Below are positions 47,023 through 59,370 of a stretch of 64,000 nt of DNA, one piece after another; position 1 is the first letter of the stretch, and each line of letters begins with the position of its first letter. The translations under genes were made by a program, and so were the position numbers. A model generated the notes under the pieces. That model saw nothing but the letters and a program-made list of their open reading frames with translations, did not search any database and was not told where the DNA came from. Source of the stretch: Lates calcarifer (Eukaryota; Chordata; Actinopteri; Centropomidae). The stretch covers positions 1,955,777 through 2,019,776 of the forward strand of contig NC_066843.1 of assembly GCF_001640805.2 (NCBI RefSeq), written 5' to 3'.

Positions 47023-48899
47023 AATTAATACAGGTGAGAGGATGACACGATTATGTCCAAAGAATACAAACCCTGCTTGTCTTTTTTTTTCCTATTTATG
47101 TCGTAATCCCTGGTGGCTGATGGACGCTTTGTGCACCCAAACTCACAGTGCCATGTTAAACCAGAACAGAAACAGTAGCTAATGCAGCGTGGTGCAGATT
47201 CACCAAAATTCAAGTGTTTTTAGATAAAAACAGGGCTTGGATGTAGCCCCCATGACCACACGTTTTTCTCATATTTACACTATCAGTACATTTGTTACAG
47301 TGCTACGGCAATGAATGTCCCATCAACATGGTTCACATGCAGCGCTCACATCATATTATGTGCAGCTGAGCTGGAGAAACCGCTCATGTCAGCCTAATAG
47401 TTGTAATTTTGAGTTGGAGATATTGAGAATTTCTGACAGCTACAGTATCTCCCACTTGGTGGAAAGTGCTGCCTAAGTGTCACAAAATGGCTGCAGAGCC
47501 ACCATCACTGCCAGGTACAGCTAAATAAAAATCCCATATCGGCACTAATACCATCAGCTCACCTAATTTGATAAGAGCTATACACTGTTTTTATGAGGCT
47601 TCATGCGTTCACAGTCCGTTAATACACAGACGTCTGCTGTGTGTGTAAAATGTTTGGACAAACTAATCATTTCAGCGGTTGTACGGCCGCTCACATGCCG
47701 AATGGCAGCACGTCTGAATAGTTCAGCTTACCCTGGAAACGATGATATCTGACGTGCCGAGCTAAGACGTGTAGCGATGATGCCCCGAGCCTGTAAATAA
47801 AGAGAATGAAAACTGAGCAAAAACAGCAAGTGTTCATGTTCGTCATATAATCCAACTGAATCCTGACTGCAAGTTGTTTTCATGAATCTCTTGTTAAGGT
47901 GCATGGAGAAAGTGCTAAACAGAGGCAAGGAATTAATATTTAAAACAGGCTCACTTCACCCGAAGACGCTTCCATTCATCTAAAAATAGAAGCTGACATT
48001 ATCTTGTTGTCAACAACTTGGCTTGGACCTCCCAACGAGCGGCAACTCTGTGCCGTTTGTTTACCCGGGGTCCTTCAGGCTGTGTGAGGACGGTCAGCTG
48101 TGGCGGCAGTGCCTCCACCGTTCTGCCCCAGTGCTCTGTGGCTTTGTGCAGTGGCTTTTGTGCGGCGCTCTAACCTGCTTTAAAAGCCCTTTAGTGTGGT
48201 TCTGACATGCTGTGCTATCACATCGTGGCCTCTGCAGAATGTATAGAGCCATTCAGACACTGTGCAGAGTGAAATGAGTTTTATCCAGCGGTTGACGATT
48301 GAATGTAATGGCACCCTCTCCAGGGAGCAGAGTTTTCTATCCACTGATGTTCGCATTGATACGATGCAGCGCTCACTCTGCACCGCTGAGGAACAGCTTG
48401 GTCTCAGCTCTTTTAAATTATGCATTTTCATGACTAGAATATGGGAAGAGAGTGTGCCACTTCTGGACGTTTACATTAAACAAAACGGATGCAGTGTCTT
48501 GCATGTTACATAATCCATGGGCATATGGATGCATTAGTGTTGCCTCTGTTGTTGCATCATTTTCTGAGGAAAATATCAGGATGAGGTTGTTTATTTAAAT
48601 TTTTTTTTTCCCTTTGGCGAAAAAAGAAAACATTAAATGGAAAATGATGTTGCATGAGCGTAAAATAAATAACACTGATAGTTTTAGAGCTGATGAATGA
48701 CACGTAATAAGAATTAATATCCATATGAATGTCATCGCTTGGGGTTTGAGAGCTTCGGTGACAGCTTAATCCCAAGAAATGACAGAGACAAACAGAAAAG
48801 AAATTTCTCTGCTGCGCTGATTGATGACGTGCCGACACCGTGGACGGTGTATTTCAAAAAGCGATGAACAAATAAACAAGGACAACCCTCTCCTCTTCT
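47020..48899. other. non-coding with possible regulatory segments
   Basis: The part at about 47,985-48,300 is GC-balanced and unique and may be regulatory. The rest is ordinary. Frames of 83 codons on opposite strands at 48,180-48,513 cancel each other as coding candidates. Confidence 0.35.
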
Positions 48900-49215
48900 C
48901 ATCATCAGCCAATGCCGTGGTATTTGACAGAGAGCGCAGTAGTATGCTTTTTAATTAAGAAGAAAATTCAATAACCTTATCAAGACTTGCCATTTTAGTT
49001 TGAGACATATTGATTGGCCGTTCAGTTATGCAGATCCTTTCATCTTCTGGGCAATTTTGCGTGGCGGCCTCTGGTTACTGAAAAGATCTCATTTCAGAAA
49101 ATCTATTTCATATATTATTCAGGTTATGTTTAGTTCGGCTTACAATACAATATTCAAATATGTTGTCGTGTCATGTACAGTGTGTCTTAATATCAAAGGG
49201 CGTCAGAGTAGAGGT
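48900..49215. promoter_or_regulatory. conserved-element-like block
   Basis: Contains TGCTTTTTAATTAAGAAG, CATATTGATTGGCCG, TTATGCAGATCC, GGGCAATTTTGCGTGG and TTTCATATATTATTCAGG, all unique. ATTGATTGGC is PBX/NF-Y-like and TTATGCAGAT is POU-like. Enhancer-like by composition. Confidence 0.4.
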
Positions 49216-49439
49216 TAAAATGGAGTCAAGTCCGAGGCAGACGAGAAATGCTTGTTTTTAAGAGACATTTAAGCAGAAAACATCAAACGTGAGTGTGTGT
49301 GAAGGTGAGCTGCTGTCAGCAGAGATTCAGGACAAGATGGACAAACTCCTGCTAGTGAGAGAAGGGAAACTGTGCCACTGATGATCTGTCGCAGCAGTAG
49401 GCTAATTGCCCACACACCTCTGTGTATCCCTCTCTTTCT

Positions 49440-49775
49440 TTTTTTTTTAGTTCAATATGTCTGCTAATGGAATTAAAAACATGTTGCCAGGGGTCTTTGC
49501 AATTTGGAAAATAAGTCCATTAAGTTCATTAATTTAATAATGGGCAATAATAATGAATAAAAAGTATTGCTCAATTAGAGGGGAGCGTACGGTTGGCTGT
49601 TTCACATTCATTCGAAATCACCTCAGTGTGCAATAGCTTAATGAGATTATAATGGAATTGATATCGCATAGGTAGTGAATTAAACCGTTACCAGAGAACC
49701 CATTAGGAATGAAATTCTAATCCTGAAACACTTGTCACAGCTAAAACAGGCTTCTACTTTTGTTATTAGCCGTCA
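49440..49775. promoter_or_regulatory. very TAAT-dense conserved-element-like block
   Basis: The highest concentration of homeodomain-type cores in the window: GCTAATGG, CATTAAGTTCATTAATTTAA, AATAATGGGCAATAATAATG, GCTCAATTAGAGG, GCTTAATGAGATTATAATGG, GTGAATTAAACC, CCCATTAGGAATG and TTCTAATCC in about 300 bp. There is no simple-repeat periodicity, which argues for constrained regulatory sequence and against microsatellite decay. Confidence 0.45.
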
Positions 49776-49859
49776 GTAGAAGTGGCGAGGAATCAGTCTC
49801 AACCAGAGTCTGAAGGTGAGTCTCTGTTGTGGCGATGATGATGAAACAAAGTGATTTTC

Positions 49860-50475
49860 CTCGATGTGTGTTAATAGAAGTGAATGTCAGGCAGTCCCTC
49901 AGTATTTGTTTGGTATTGTATCATTGCTGTATTGGTGGCATCAGCCCATTGATCTCATCAGCGGCCGCCTCCTCGGGTTTCATAGCCAGTGTTTCCAGAC
50001 CAGCAAAGCTGCTGAGGACTTCAGTTAAAATTACACAGACAGCACATTCATAGTAATCTAAAAAGGTCAGGATAAATTACACTGCTTATTTCAGTGAAAA
50101 AGGCAGGTAATGTGATCTGCTGTGAGTAGTTTTTCATGCTGGCCCCAGTACATTCTCTCTGGGCTATGGCGCAGATTTGACTCTTTGACTTTTACACGCT
50201 TGACACTCGATGTCAATTTACTGTCTCTTTTTAAGACCAGGAGGAATTTGCACGAGATGAACTTTTCCTTTTCATCAGGATATTACAATAATTTGAGGTG
50301 TTTTATATTCATAATGGCTTTTTTACAGGAACACTTAAAATAATGTGTCGTCGGAGGATGTTGTTAAAATCAGAAATAGATTGGTTCATAATTTAACTTT
50401 TCATTTAATGTGGGCGCGGCGATACACCGTGTAAAGCCACGTTATCAGCAGTTTGTGCAGCTTCAGCAAGGCAAG
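49860..50475. promoter_or_regulatory. conserved-element-like blocks
   Basis: GC-balanced unique text at about 49,860-50,050 (ending just after AAAATTACACAG) and 50,110-50,470 (TGTCAATTTACTG, CATTTAATGTGGGCGCGGC). Likely part of the same regulatory cluster as the block at 49.4 kb. Confidence 0.3.
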
Positions 50476-52379
50476 CATGTCAAAATGTATTATTAGTGTC
50501 AGTCTTAATGTACTATATATAATGTATAATGTGCTATATATAACAGATTCAATCAAAAAATGAGATCTCTGCTGTTTGAAAAATGTGGAAACAAGTTATT
50601 AATCAGGAAAAAAGAAACTCAAACAATTTACAGTCCTTTTTAAAGGCGCTGGCGTACCCTTGGCTGACAAAATGAGCACATTTTTTAGCCTGAGTCCTTT
50701 TTATGTTAGAGATATAGTACAATAAAAATGATTCAGATTGTTACTTCTTTCCAAAATGGAAATATTAGGTGTTTTTCGGGGGGGGGTACAAATCTTGTGG
50801 CTACACTTTAGATTCTCCACGCAACATGCTTTTATGAATCCACAATGAGCTGTAATCTGAATGCAACAATGTTTTTGAACAAGTAGGAAATACAACTGGA
50901 ACAAGCCACAAAAAGTAAATCTCACATACACTGCCCAAAACATGCAGGTGTGTTCTCACTCTGAGTTCGGTTGCATAAGCCTGTGAAATCTCCTGACACA
51001 GAGCGCTGTACTCTGCAACCAGAGTTTATTTCCTCATCCTGAACCATTGTGGCAAAAAAAAAAGAAGTCAAATAAGGATTTTGGAGGATGTGAGAGGAGA
51101 GGAGCGGGGAGATGACAGCACTGAGCATCCTAAAAAAAGAATGAAAGGAATTAATCAGTAAGATATGGTTGTCTGCGATATGAAAATAGGCTTGTGTGTG
51201 TGATTGTCAAGCTCTCTGGGTGTGTGTTTGTGACTGAGAGAAATGGAGGTTTTTAGAGGAGGGGAAAAAAAAGACGGAGCTGCTCGACAAAATGAGACAA
51301 GGGAAGAAGGAAACTCCCAGATAGTCAAACTTAGTCGTGAGCAGAGGGAGCACTGTATATACTACTGCTGTATGTGTGTGCATATGGGCGAACATGTGTG
51401 TGTGCTTAATTAATATTTAAGCCACCTTCAGCGTACCCTGGAAAGGAAGTAAAGGGGATTGTGTTCTCATGGATCCTTTAATCCTCTGAATTAGCAGTTT
51501 AATAACAAGAAGCCATTTGTAGATTAGTAAGATCAAGCTTCCGAGACGTGCTTGTGTACAATCTACTTAAATGTTTTGATTTTTGATGTTGGAAAATTCC
51601 CCTCACACAACCCTGCATATACAGTGAGTCTGCAGCAGTGCATGTGCACGTGCGTTCATGGCTGTTATAGCATGCGGCAGGTCCTGTTTTACCATTATCT
51701 TTTTTTGAGTTTGTGCTGAAACTGTTAAGTTGTACATAACAAGCCTGCTTATCAATTAATCATTTAAGTCACTCAGGAAAAAAAGTAATTCCAGCTTCAT
51801 AAATGCGAGGATTTGATGGTTTTCTCATATACATTGAAAAGAGCAAATTATTTATCCATTCTTATATAGTTCCAAAAATTTAAATCACTGAGTTTGACAA
51901 AACGTTTTCTTTCCTATTTGGGTTCGATTAAGGTGGTGGTGAAGGACAAATATTACATTTTCTTACTTGAAACAATCTAATATTTGACTTTGTAGAGTTG
52001 CAGGATGAGCTGAGTGAGTAAGAAAACCCCCAGCATGCACCAGGACAATAGACGCATGCACATAAGTGTGTGTGTGTTCTGCTCAGTTTCCACTGTTCCC
52101 CACTTCAGCTGTTGTAGTACAGAGTAATATGGCTCATGAAGAACAGCAGGGTTATGGATTTGGATCCTAGCTCTTCTTGTCCATGTGCACAGGCATTTTT
52201 TATAAAGACACTGAAACCCAACTTGTTCTCAGTGAGCAAACCTGCATTTCTGTGTCACATCAGTGTGTTCACTCTTCCAGTAAAAGAAAAATGACCTGTA
52301 CACCTTAAAAACAAACTCAACAACAACAACTCAAGATGTTTACCTGAGTTAACTAAAAGAATTCTCTGTCTGATGAATA
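50476..52379. other. non-coding, no gene recognised
   Basis: Includes a repeated CTATATATAA word (50,513-50,541), a G-run near 50,779-50,787 and an A-run at 51,054-51,063. Confidence 0.4.
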
Positions 52380-52480
52380 TCATTATCTCATGCTTTCTGA
52401 CATTTTACAGACTAAACAATGAATTGATTCCTCAAAAAAATCATTTGATTAGTTGCAGGCCTGTTGTGGATATCACACAG
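52380..52480 (-). repeat. fish AT-rich element, end fragment (reverse)
   Basis: CTTTCTGACATTTTACAGAC then TAAACAATGAATTGATTCCT and GATTAGTTGCAGGCCT, the reverse-oriented terminal part of the family found at 27.8 and 40.9 kb (family end 'AGTTGCAGCCCT'). No full copy continues upstream. Confidence 0.6.
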
Positions 52481-53109
52481 GTAGCAGTGTCCAGTGTCAG
52501 TATGATGACGGTTAGTCTGCTGACCACAGTAGCAATAAAACAGTCAGGAAAACCTGGCAATCAATTTTATGTCCATGGACTTTTCATTTAATCATTCGAT
52601 ATTTTTTATGGTGAGTCTCTTGAGAGCATCCCAGAGTTTTCCTTACAGCTGAATAGGTGGGAGTGTAAATAGCTTTACTATCACACGACAGTTTTTTTTA
52701 TCAAGAGTAAAAAAGTTAGAGTTACAACTTCAGTCAGAAATATCAGTTTAAACACTGAAAAGCCTGAATAGGTCGAAGCTAACTGCTACGTGCTCATGTA
52801 CAGTACAGTATATGTTTGTGTTTTTCATTGACTCGCCTGGATGTTTCCATGTGTGTGGCCCTGCCTCTGTGTGTGTGTGTGTGTAGAAATCGTTGCTGTG
52901 TTTTGCATCAACACAACCCCTCTGATCCTCACACTCACACAAACACACACACACCTAGATCCCATCTCCTCTATCGGCGCTCGGCGTCATCATTTGCCAG
53001 CGATGACAGCCGCCTCTGTTTAACCGCCGCAGATCAGCGTGTCACAGCAGCCGCCGTGTTTCTAATCATCCTCGCACAGAAAATCTCCGTCTTTGTTGGC
53101 GTTCGCTGA
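52481..53109. other. non-coding; GT and CA microsatellite patches
   Basis: GT run at 52,869-52,885 and ACACAC patch at 52,935-52,954 face each other with AGAAATCG...CTCACA between them. The frames across this region are repeat-driven. Confidence 0.45.
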
Positions 53110-54310
53110 TAGTGTCTGTGTTATCCCGACTCTCCCACCCGGCCAATATCAGAGATTGATTGCTTTTGTCTTGTTATCGGGGTCGTTCAGGTGAGATTGA
53201 CATGTGCTTGCAGGATAAGGAGGCTCTAAGGGGCTCTCAGACTGGAGGGGGCGGAGGGGGGGGGGTCGTCAGTACAGTGCAGTGGCGTGCCTTTAAACAT
53301 GCATGATGACCTGCATGAAATGTTGATGATGAATAATCAGTTGCATCATGGGAGCTGTAAATGGGTCAAAGTGAGTTCTGTGTGCGTCTCCCTCTGTTTT
53401 GGCAGATCATACTCATGTGATCAAATTAATTTCTTGCGCAGAAGCAGAGAAGGAATCATTTAGGGTTTTTTGCTTGACTCTAAAATCTACTCGTCAGTTT
53501 CTGTGCTGAAAGCCCCAACCTCAGTCTCTCACTCCCCCAAAACTGATGGTGAGGAGGAGAAATAAAGACCTCAGACCAACGAATGTTTGTTGCACACTGA
53601 ATTCTCTCGGCCACTCTGCTTGGCGGTTGCCGGGCGGGGTGGCTTCATGCACTGCACACTAGCCACACATCCTAAATAATTCACACTCTACTTGAGAATT
53701 CTCCAACGGACTCAGTGCCGCCATTAGACACTCTCTGGCTGCCAGTTTTTCTTTTTCTTTTCTTTTTCGGGAGGCTTGTTTTTCACATTCTGACTCCCAA
53801 CGCTACAACCTCACCCACCAAAAAAATGGAGGAGGAGAAGAAGAAGAAGAGGATGGTGTGGTGGGGTGCAAGGGGGAGAAGAAATGAAAAACGAGTAATA
53901 TCTCGGGTCGATGAGAGTTCATGGACAATCCAATATATAAAGGCGAGTTTACATGCATAACACTTCAACATTAAGATTTTTCACAGAGTTCAGCATATTT
54001 TCTAGAACTCTCCCTCTACTATTTTTTTTTAATCTGAGACGCCTCTTTGACAATGTCTCCCTCATGCAAAATGCATGAGCTCTCGTGGATCGATACAGGC
54101 CCTTTAATCTCTCTACATAGACAGCTCCCGCGCTCAGGTGTTGAACCCACACCTATGGCTGCCACCGCTGCAGCCCAGATCAGAGGCCAGAGAGACAGGG
54201 AGAGAGATCAGCCCGAGCCGCGAGGGTCAACCGACACAGAGGCCGAGGCCCCCCAGGTGGGCCCGTTAACCTGTGGAAGACACAAACCCTCCATTATTCT
54301 CTAAACGACA
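53110..54310. promoter_or_regulatory. conserved-element-like blocks
   Basis: Unique segments about 53,130-53,240, 53,270-53,470, 53,560-53,720 and 54,040-54,300. They are separated by a G-run (53,253-53,266) and GAAGAAGAAG-type text near 53,835-53,850. Words include TGATGATGAATAATCAG, CCTAAATAATTCACAC and CCCTTTAATCTC. No coding support, though an 85-codon plus frame opens at 54,047. Confidence 0.35.
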
Positions 54311-54399
54311 CTTTTATGTAGTGTGTTCCCGCTTTATGCTTCTCCCAAACATTACAGTCTGCTTAGCAAAACAGGTGCTCACTGGAGTCCAGGCTTGAA

Positions 54400-55200
54400 G
54401 AAAAGTAAGTTATCTCTGGTGCACAAAAAGTCTCTTTAGCCATAGAGGCTGTTATTAAGCATTCTACTACCCAGTTTTTTGTTTGTCCCCCACATAAAAA
54501 TTCCAAACACGCTGCTGTTGCTGCTTCTAGATACATAAAACACCCTGTGGTGGAAGACATATTCACCTTTTTAGTAGGAATACCACAATGCAGAAGTACC
54601 ACATTTAAAATTCTTCTTATATTCTGTATTTTTCTTATTGTCAACAAATCCCATGCGCAGACCAAAACCAACACTATATGTATCCCACTAACAAATACTG
54701 TGTATGTATCCTCGAAGTCTGATATACAGCATCTTATTCCTCTGTGCCGAAGAGCCGCACTGTTGTCCAAAAACTATTAAAAACACATCAGTGAGCCACA
54801 CTGTTGCACTGTGGAACAAACACACCACACTTTATTTCCATTCAATCCAACACACTCCACCTGCTACCAGAAATACCCACTAAAACACCAATTTAATTAG
54901 TACCAAAGTATTAATCCGCCACTAAAAATAGTCCCCAAGAAATACACTACTTCCTCCTGTTTGAGTAACATCTGCAAAAAACTACAGTGACCAGCAGTTT
55001 TAGGGAGTTACTTGAATCTTTTTAAAAACCTGAAACTGTATATTTGTGGACTGATTTTAAAGATTTAGGTCTTTAGTAAGAGGAGAAGTCACGAAGTGTT
55101 GAGAGATGAACTAACACACTGTTGGTTTTGCTCTTTTTGTGGAATCTGTTGGCAATAAGAAAATAAAGAACGGTACCAACCTCATCCTTTAAGTTTTAAA
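54400..55200 (+). mobile_element. long diverged fish interspersed repeat
   Basis: Many phrases match a repeat I recall from fish genomes, in this order: CATGCGCAGACCAAAACCAA (54,653-54,672), CGAAGTCTGATATACAGC (54,713-54,730), TTGTCCAAAAACTATTAAAA (54,763-54,782), CATCAGTGAGCCACACTGTT, TAGTCCCCAAGAAATACACT (54,929-54,948), ACAGTGACCAGCAGTTTTAG and AAAATAAAGAACG...CTTTAA. It is about 0.8 kb, non-coding in both strands, and ends near an AATAAAG-like tail. The opposite-strand frame of 135 codons (54,363-54,770) has no transposase motif. Class unknown to me. Confidence 0.5.
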
Positions 55201-55956
55201 TGTAAAACTATTGTAGACATTTTTAATATGATAGCTCCTTCAGATGAACCATCTCATTTCCAACGGGCTCGTTATTCATTGAACAGAATTCTATTATGAT
55301 ATTTGGATTATTGGATTAGATGCATTAAAATATAAACAGCATGTTTAAACTGTAGCTGGTCCATTTTACCTGCTTTAGATGCCTTTTAATCTGTAAACAT
55401 GCATCATGTATTGTGTATAAAATCCTAATTTGCATAGTAACAAAAGTCTGTACTGATGAAGGAAGTGATATTTTCATAGGTTTACCCAAATTTGTCCTTA
55501 ATATCTCAACAAAGAATCACATTGTTCTTGTTTTATTGTATGTAATTGTCTGTTTTTAGTCAGTTACCTCGACATGTTTACATGTCAGTGTTGATTAAAA
55601 TTCACTACCCCCTGTAAATAAATTAAATAACAAACAGATGGTTGTGGTGGTGTAGGGTACAAGTCTAAAACAGTTTACATGAGTATGTGACTGAATGTGT
55701 AAGTGTACTTACACAGTGTGTGAGTCAGAATAGTAAACATGCAGTATGAAACAGTTATTTCAGGAGCTGTGTTTAGGTTAATTCAGCCTTTTGTTCGACC
55801 AGTTTGTGATACAGATTATTACAAGAGACATTTGTCAGAAACATCACAGCTTATTAGTTGAAACCAGTTGTGTGTGATTATAGAGGACGGTGTCTGTCTG
55901 TGAGCTGAGGCTCCTGGTGAGGTGCCTGAGCTGAAATGTTGGGCTGCCACTGAAAA
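55201..55956. other. non-coding, no gene recognised
   Basis: AT-rich unique DNA without distinctive features. Confidence 0.4.
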
Positions 55957-55997
55957 CGAAAGAAAGAAAGAAAGAAAAAGAAAGAAAGAAAGAAAGA
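55957..55997. repeat. (GAAA)n microsatellite
   Basis: About ten GAAA units with one extended A-run, followed by a C-run and T-run (56,001-56,024). Confidence 0.95.
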
Positions 55998-56639
55998 CAC
56001 CCCCCCACCCCTTTTTTTTTTTTTGCAAATTTTCACGCACAAAAGAAGATTGCTTTGGCTTCCTTTTATCAACACTTTTGTTTACTTAGGATGTGCCAAA
56101 TGCAGGATTTAGTGTCACATTTGTCTGAGTGTCTGGCACTTTCACTGAGCTCGTACTTCAGCAGCTCTTATTATCAGCCATTTTGAAGCTGTTACTCATT
56201 TTGCCAGTCATTTAGTTATTTTTGAGGTGTTGTCATTTTCATGTTGAGGTACACTCCGTCTGCGTGCAGCTTTGATCATATTTTGTACAAACAGATTTAG
56301 GAAACAAAGCAGAAGCACTGAAGGTTTCTTTAGAGCCTTGGTTTGGTGTTTGTAAATATTAAATGAGGGAAGAAACATTATTACATTTAACAAAAGTAGA
56401 TGTTCTCGAAGGAGAACAAGGCCAAACAGAATAAAACATTATCACCATTTCTGAGCTTTTTGAAATTTTGATCATGTAAACTGTTGACAAATTCTTTTGA
56501 TTAAGTGGAAGTTGATCAGCGTAGTTGCATCTTTAAGCTTCCCACGCCTCAGATGTGCAAAAAGTTAAATAGTGAACAACAAAATTTTAAAAAAGAAAAG
56601 ATTTGAGCGGAGACAGAAAGCGATCAGTTAAGTGGAGTA
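55998..56639. other. non-coding, no gene recognised
   Basis: C-run, T-run, then AT-rich unique DNA. Confidence 0.4.
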
Positions 56640-57475
56640 TGTCAGGGCCCACCTCTGGATAATGTGTGGCGTTTTAGAAATGATCCAATATGGCTGATGC
56701 ATCAGCTCTGCCTCCCCATTGTCTTCCGCCCTCAACAACTCCCTCCCTCCTTCTTCCGCCCCCCCATAATGCAATGCAGCTTTTGTTCACTCATTCTTTT
56801 AACCGTTTCTTTGGCTGCGAGTTGTCACGGCGGGACAAATTAAGGAAGCGGTAATAGGGTTATGTCAAGTAGACGGAGGTGCTGGCTCTGTGTGGATGCC
56901 TCCCTCCCTCTGTCTCCATGAAAGGTTACTGCGCTCGCTGGGTTTTGTCTCTCCCGCTGTAATGAGAAAGGCAACAGACGAGCCTCTATCAGCCCTGCAA
57001 CACCTACTGACAGATAGCATTTAGAGACTGGAGAAAAAGAAGCATTAGGGAAAGAGCGAGTGAGCATCACAGGAAGTAATACAGCAACATGAGCATGACT
57101 GATCACAATGGACATGCATGACCAGGAAAAACAATCCCTCTCGCCGAGGGTGCTGCGCTTGAACATTTGCCTGTATGACACCTTCACGTGTATATACAGT
57201 ATGTATGTTTGTAATTTCCTCTCTCACGGATATGCACCTTGCAGAGTTTGACACTTTAACATTTTCCATTGGAACCATTGATATTATGCCCTTGAAAGGG
57301 CGGCATTAAAACCAGACATCTTTTAAAATATTGAGCAGGGATCGCAGCATTTTGGCTCACTGTGATATTACATTCATGACTCCCACTCAGAGATATTATG
57401 CTCACATTTCTTCCACCTCCTTTGGGCAGAATTTCTTAAACTCTTTCTCTTCAAGCCGCCATCGTTCCGGGGCAG
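56640..57475. promoter_or_regulatory. conserved-element-like blocks
   Basis: Unique parts at about 56,640-57,080 and 57,230-57,475. They include GATCCAATATGGCTG (YY1-like ATGGC), GACAAATTAAGGAAGCGG, GCTGTAATGAGAAAGGC, CATTGATATTATGCCC, CACTGTGATATTACATTCATG and GAGATATTATGCTCAC. They lead straight into the open segment below. Confidence 0.35.
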
Positions 57476-57617
57476 ATGTCCGTGGAAAATCAGTATCAGT
57501 GCGAAGAGTCCCCGAAGCTACGTTATGATGGCGGTGGAATGGAAAGAATGCAGGAGGTGGCAGGGTCGCTGTTGTATGCTGCCGGTGATGTGGTCAGAGG
57601 GCAGGGTTGGATCTTAG
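57476..57617 (+). other. weak candidate exon (open segment MSVENQYQCEES...)
   Basis: An AG (57,474-57,475) precedes an ATG, and one frame stays open from 57,476 to 57,670 with a varied, globular-looking composition (MSVENQYQCEESPKLRYD near the start, AGDVVRGQGW near 57,580-57,610). A possible donor CTTAG|GTAACA lies at 57,617, but it is weak and the acceptor has a poor pyrimidine tract. If spliced from 38,639 the phase would match (0 to 0). I recognise no family. It may equally be the GC-rich end of the non-coding block upstream. Confidence 0.15.
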
Positions 57618-57670
57618 GTAACAACAGCAGACGCTCCGGGCACTTCATGCTACACAGGAGGGTTTTATAG

Positions 57671-58685
57671 CCTGGCAGGTGTCTACACACAAAACACATT
57701 TACAGCCAGAGACACACCAACAGACAACAAACGCACAAACACTGAGGGAAACACATTGGGACTGGGACAGAGGCACACACCCACACACACTTTATATTTA
57801 GAGCCTCTATTTAAGTAGCACTTCTCAAAACACAGGCTCTTACCAAACAGGCACCGTAAGAAAAAAAAAAAAAAGACTGATAGGAAAAAAAATATGCTAC
57901 ATAAAACATTCAAGAGTCATATTTATGAAAAGGCCTTTTGGAACAAATGGTATTTGAGAAGCGATTTAAAGGAAGCCATTGATTCAGCCACCACAACGTC
58001 CACAGCCTCCGGGCTTCAGTGGAAAAGCTCAGTCACCTTTAGTCTTTAGCCTGGACACTGGTGGTACGTATGGCTCGAAAAATATCCTGAAGCTCACCGG
58101 AGGGTTTAAATGGTTAGAGATGGAACTGGGAGGCGAGACCTTGATGAGTTCACTGTCTATAAAATATTAACACCAGTTTTAATACAAACATTCAGCCAAT
58201 GTATGGATGCCAGGATTGTTGGAATCTGGATCTAAATTCTTTAGTGCTCCATTTCACAATAATTAAACATGAGGCATTTTACTGTATTAAATGATCACTT
58301 TACTGAATCTTACACAGCGAGCCTTTGGTTCAAACACGATTGTGCCACAAAACCCAAAAATGTGAAATTCACGTTGCTGCAACCAAAGAATATTTGGCAT
58401 TTTTCCTCAGTAAAAGACTTGTAATTTAATAATGAATTAGCAAGACAGAGGAAAGACAAATGGTATCATCCTTTGAGTGACCAGTAGTAGCAGCGTGGTT
58501 TATGGGAAATGTGGTTTTAAGATGGAGAAACAAACGGCTTGAATCCGAGGCGACCGATCGTCTCCACAATGATCCCATCCAATGATTTTTAAATACACTA
58601 AGGTATGTTAAAAACCACCAAACACACATTTAACACGAGTAGGTGTCAAGGTGTTTTTGATGTTAATAGTGCCACAGTAACAGAC
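57671..58685. other. non-coding, no gene recognised
   Basis: A-runs at 57,860-57,873 and 57,883-57,891 and CA-rich text near 57,770-57,790. No exon evidence. Confidence 0.4.
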
Positions 58686-59370
58686 ACACGTACATTCACA
58701 CATTTCCTGACGCCTCGTGGCCTGGCTGCGGTTTCTTACACCCCATTCTGATATGATATGTGTGTGTTGGAGGCCGCTGTGGCCCCGCGCGTCTGGCAGT
58801 ATTGATGTACCATTTCTCACCTGCCGCTGCTAAATATGAGAGCATGGTAGCTGCAGTGTGAACCCCTGACCCCTCTGGGAGACACACACCGGCATTCACA
58901 GTTGTGGGAAATAGGTCTCTGGTTCCCCAACTGCCTGTTTAGAGTAATGGTCAAAGGTGTGCCTGCTGGAAGGGAACATTACTGGGTATGACCAATCTGC
59001 TCCCAAATGGAATACACTTTATGTCACCGCACCAATCTATGTAATTGACTTCGCTTTGGGCTGCAGCCGTTAAGGTTAGGGCTGCTTTTTTGTACAGAAC
59101 GTCGATGCAATCTGAAATGCACCAGGATGGTAGATTTTCAGAATGATTGCTTTGGATAGATTTGAATTGTGGGACATTTTGGCTATGAAGGCCACCTGAT
59201 ATGTGTAATGTGTTTGTCAAGCAGCAGCAGCGCGTCCTGTCAGGTATCTTCACGCTCGGTCCTCGGGGTGTAGAGCACCTCTGGTTGTCACCGCTGCCAG
59301 GTAGAATCCACTCTAGTTGTTGAATCAGGGACTGATTTAGACCTGGGACAACAGGTGAATGCAATTAACT
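58686..59370. promoter_or_regulatory. GC-balanced unique block, possibly regulatory
   Basis: Repeat-free DNA with opposing open frames (minus, up to 137 codons at 58,951-59,364) lacking any recognisable domain. Contains GGAATACACTTTATGTCACC and GCAATTAACTAGG. Regulatory role is a guess from composition. Confidence 0.25.

Noticed and set aside
53358..53368. TAAATGGGTCA, a perfect match to the monomeric ROR-element consensus
   Set aside because: About one such match is expected by chance in 128 kb of both strands, and no second site lies nearby.
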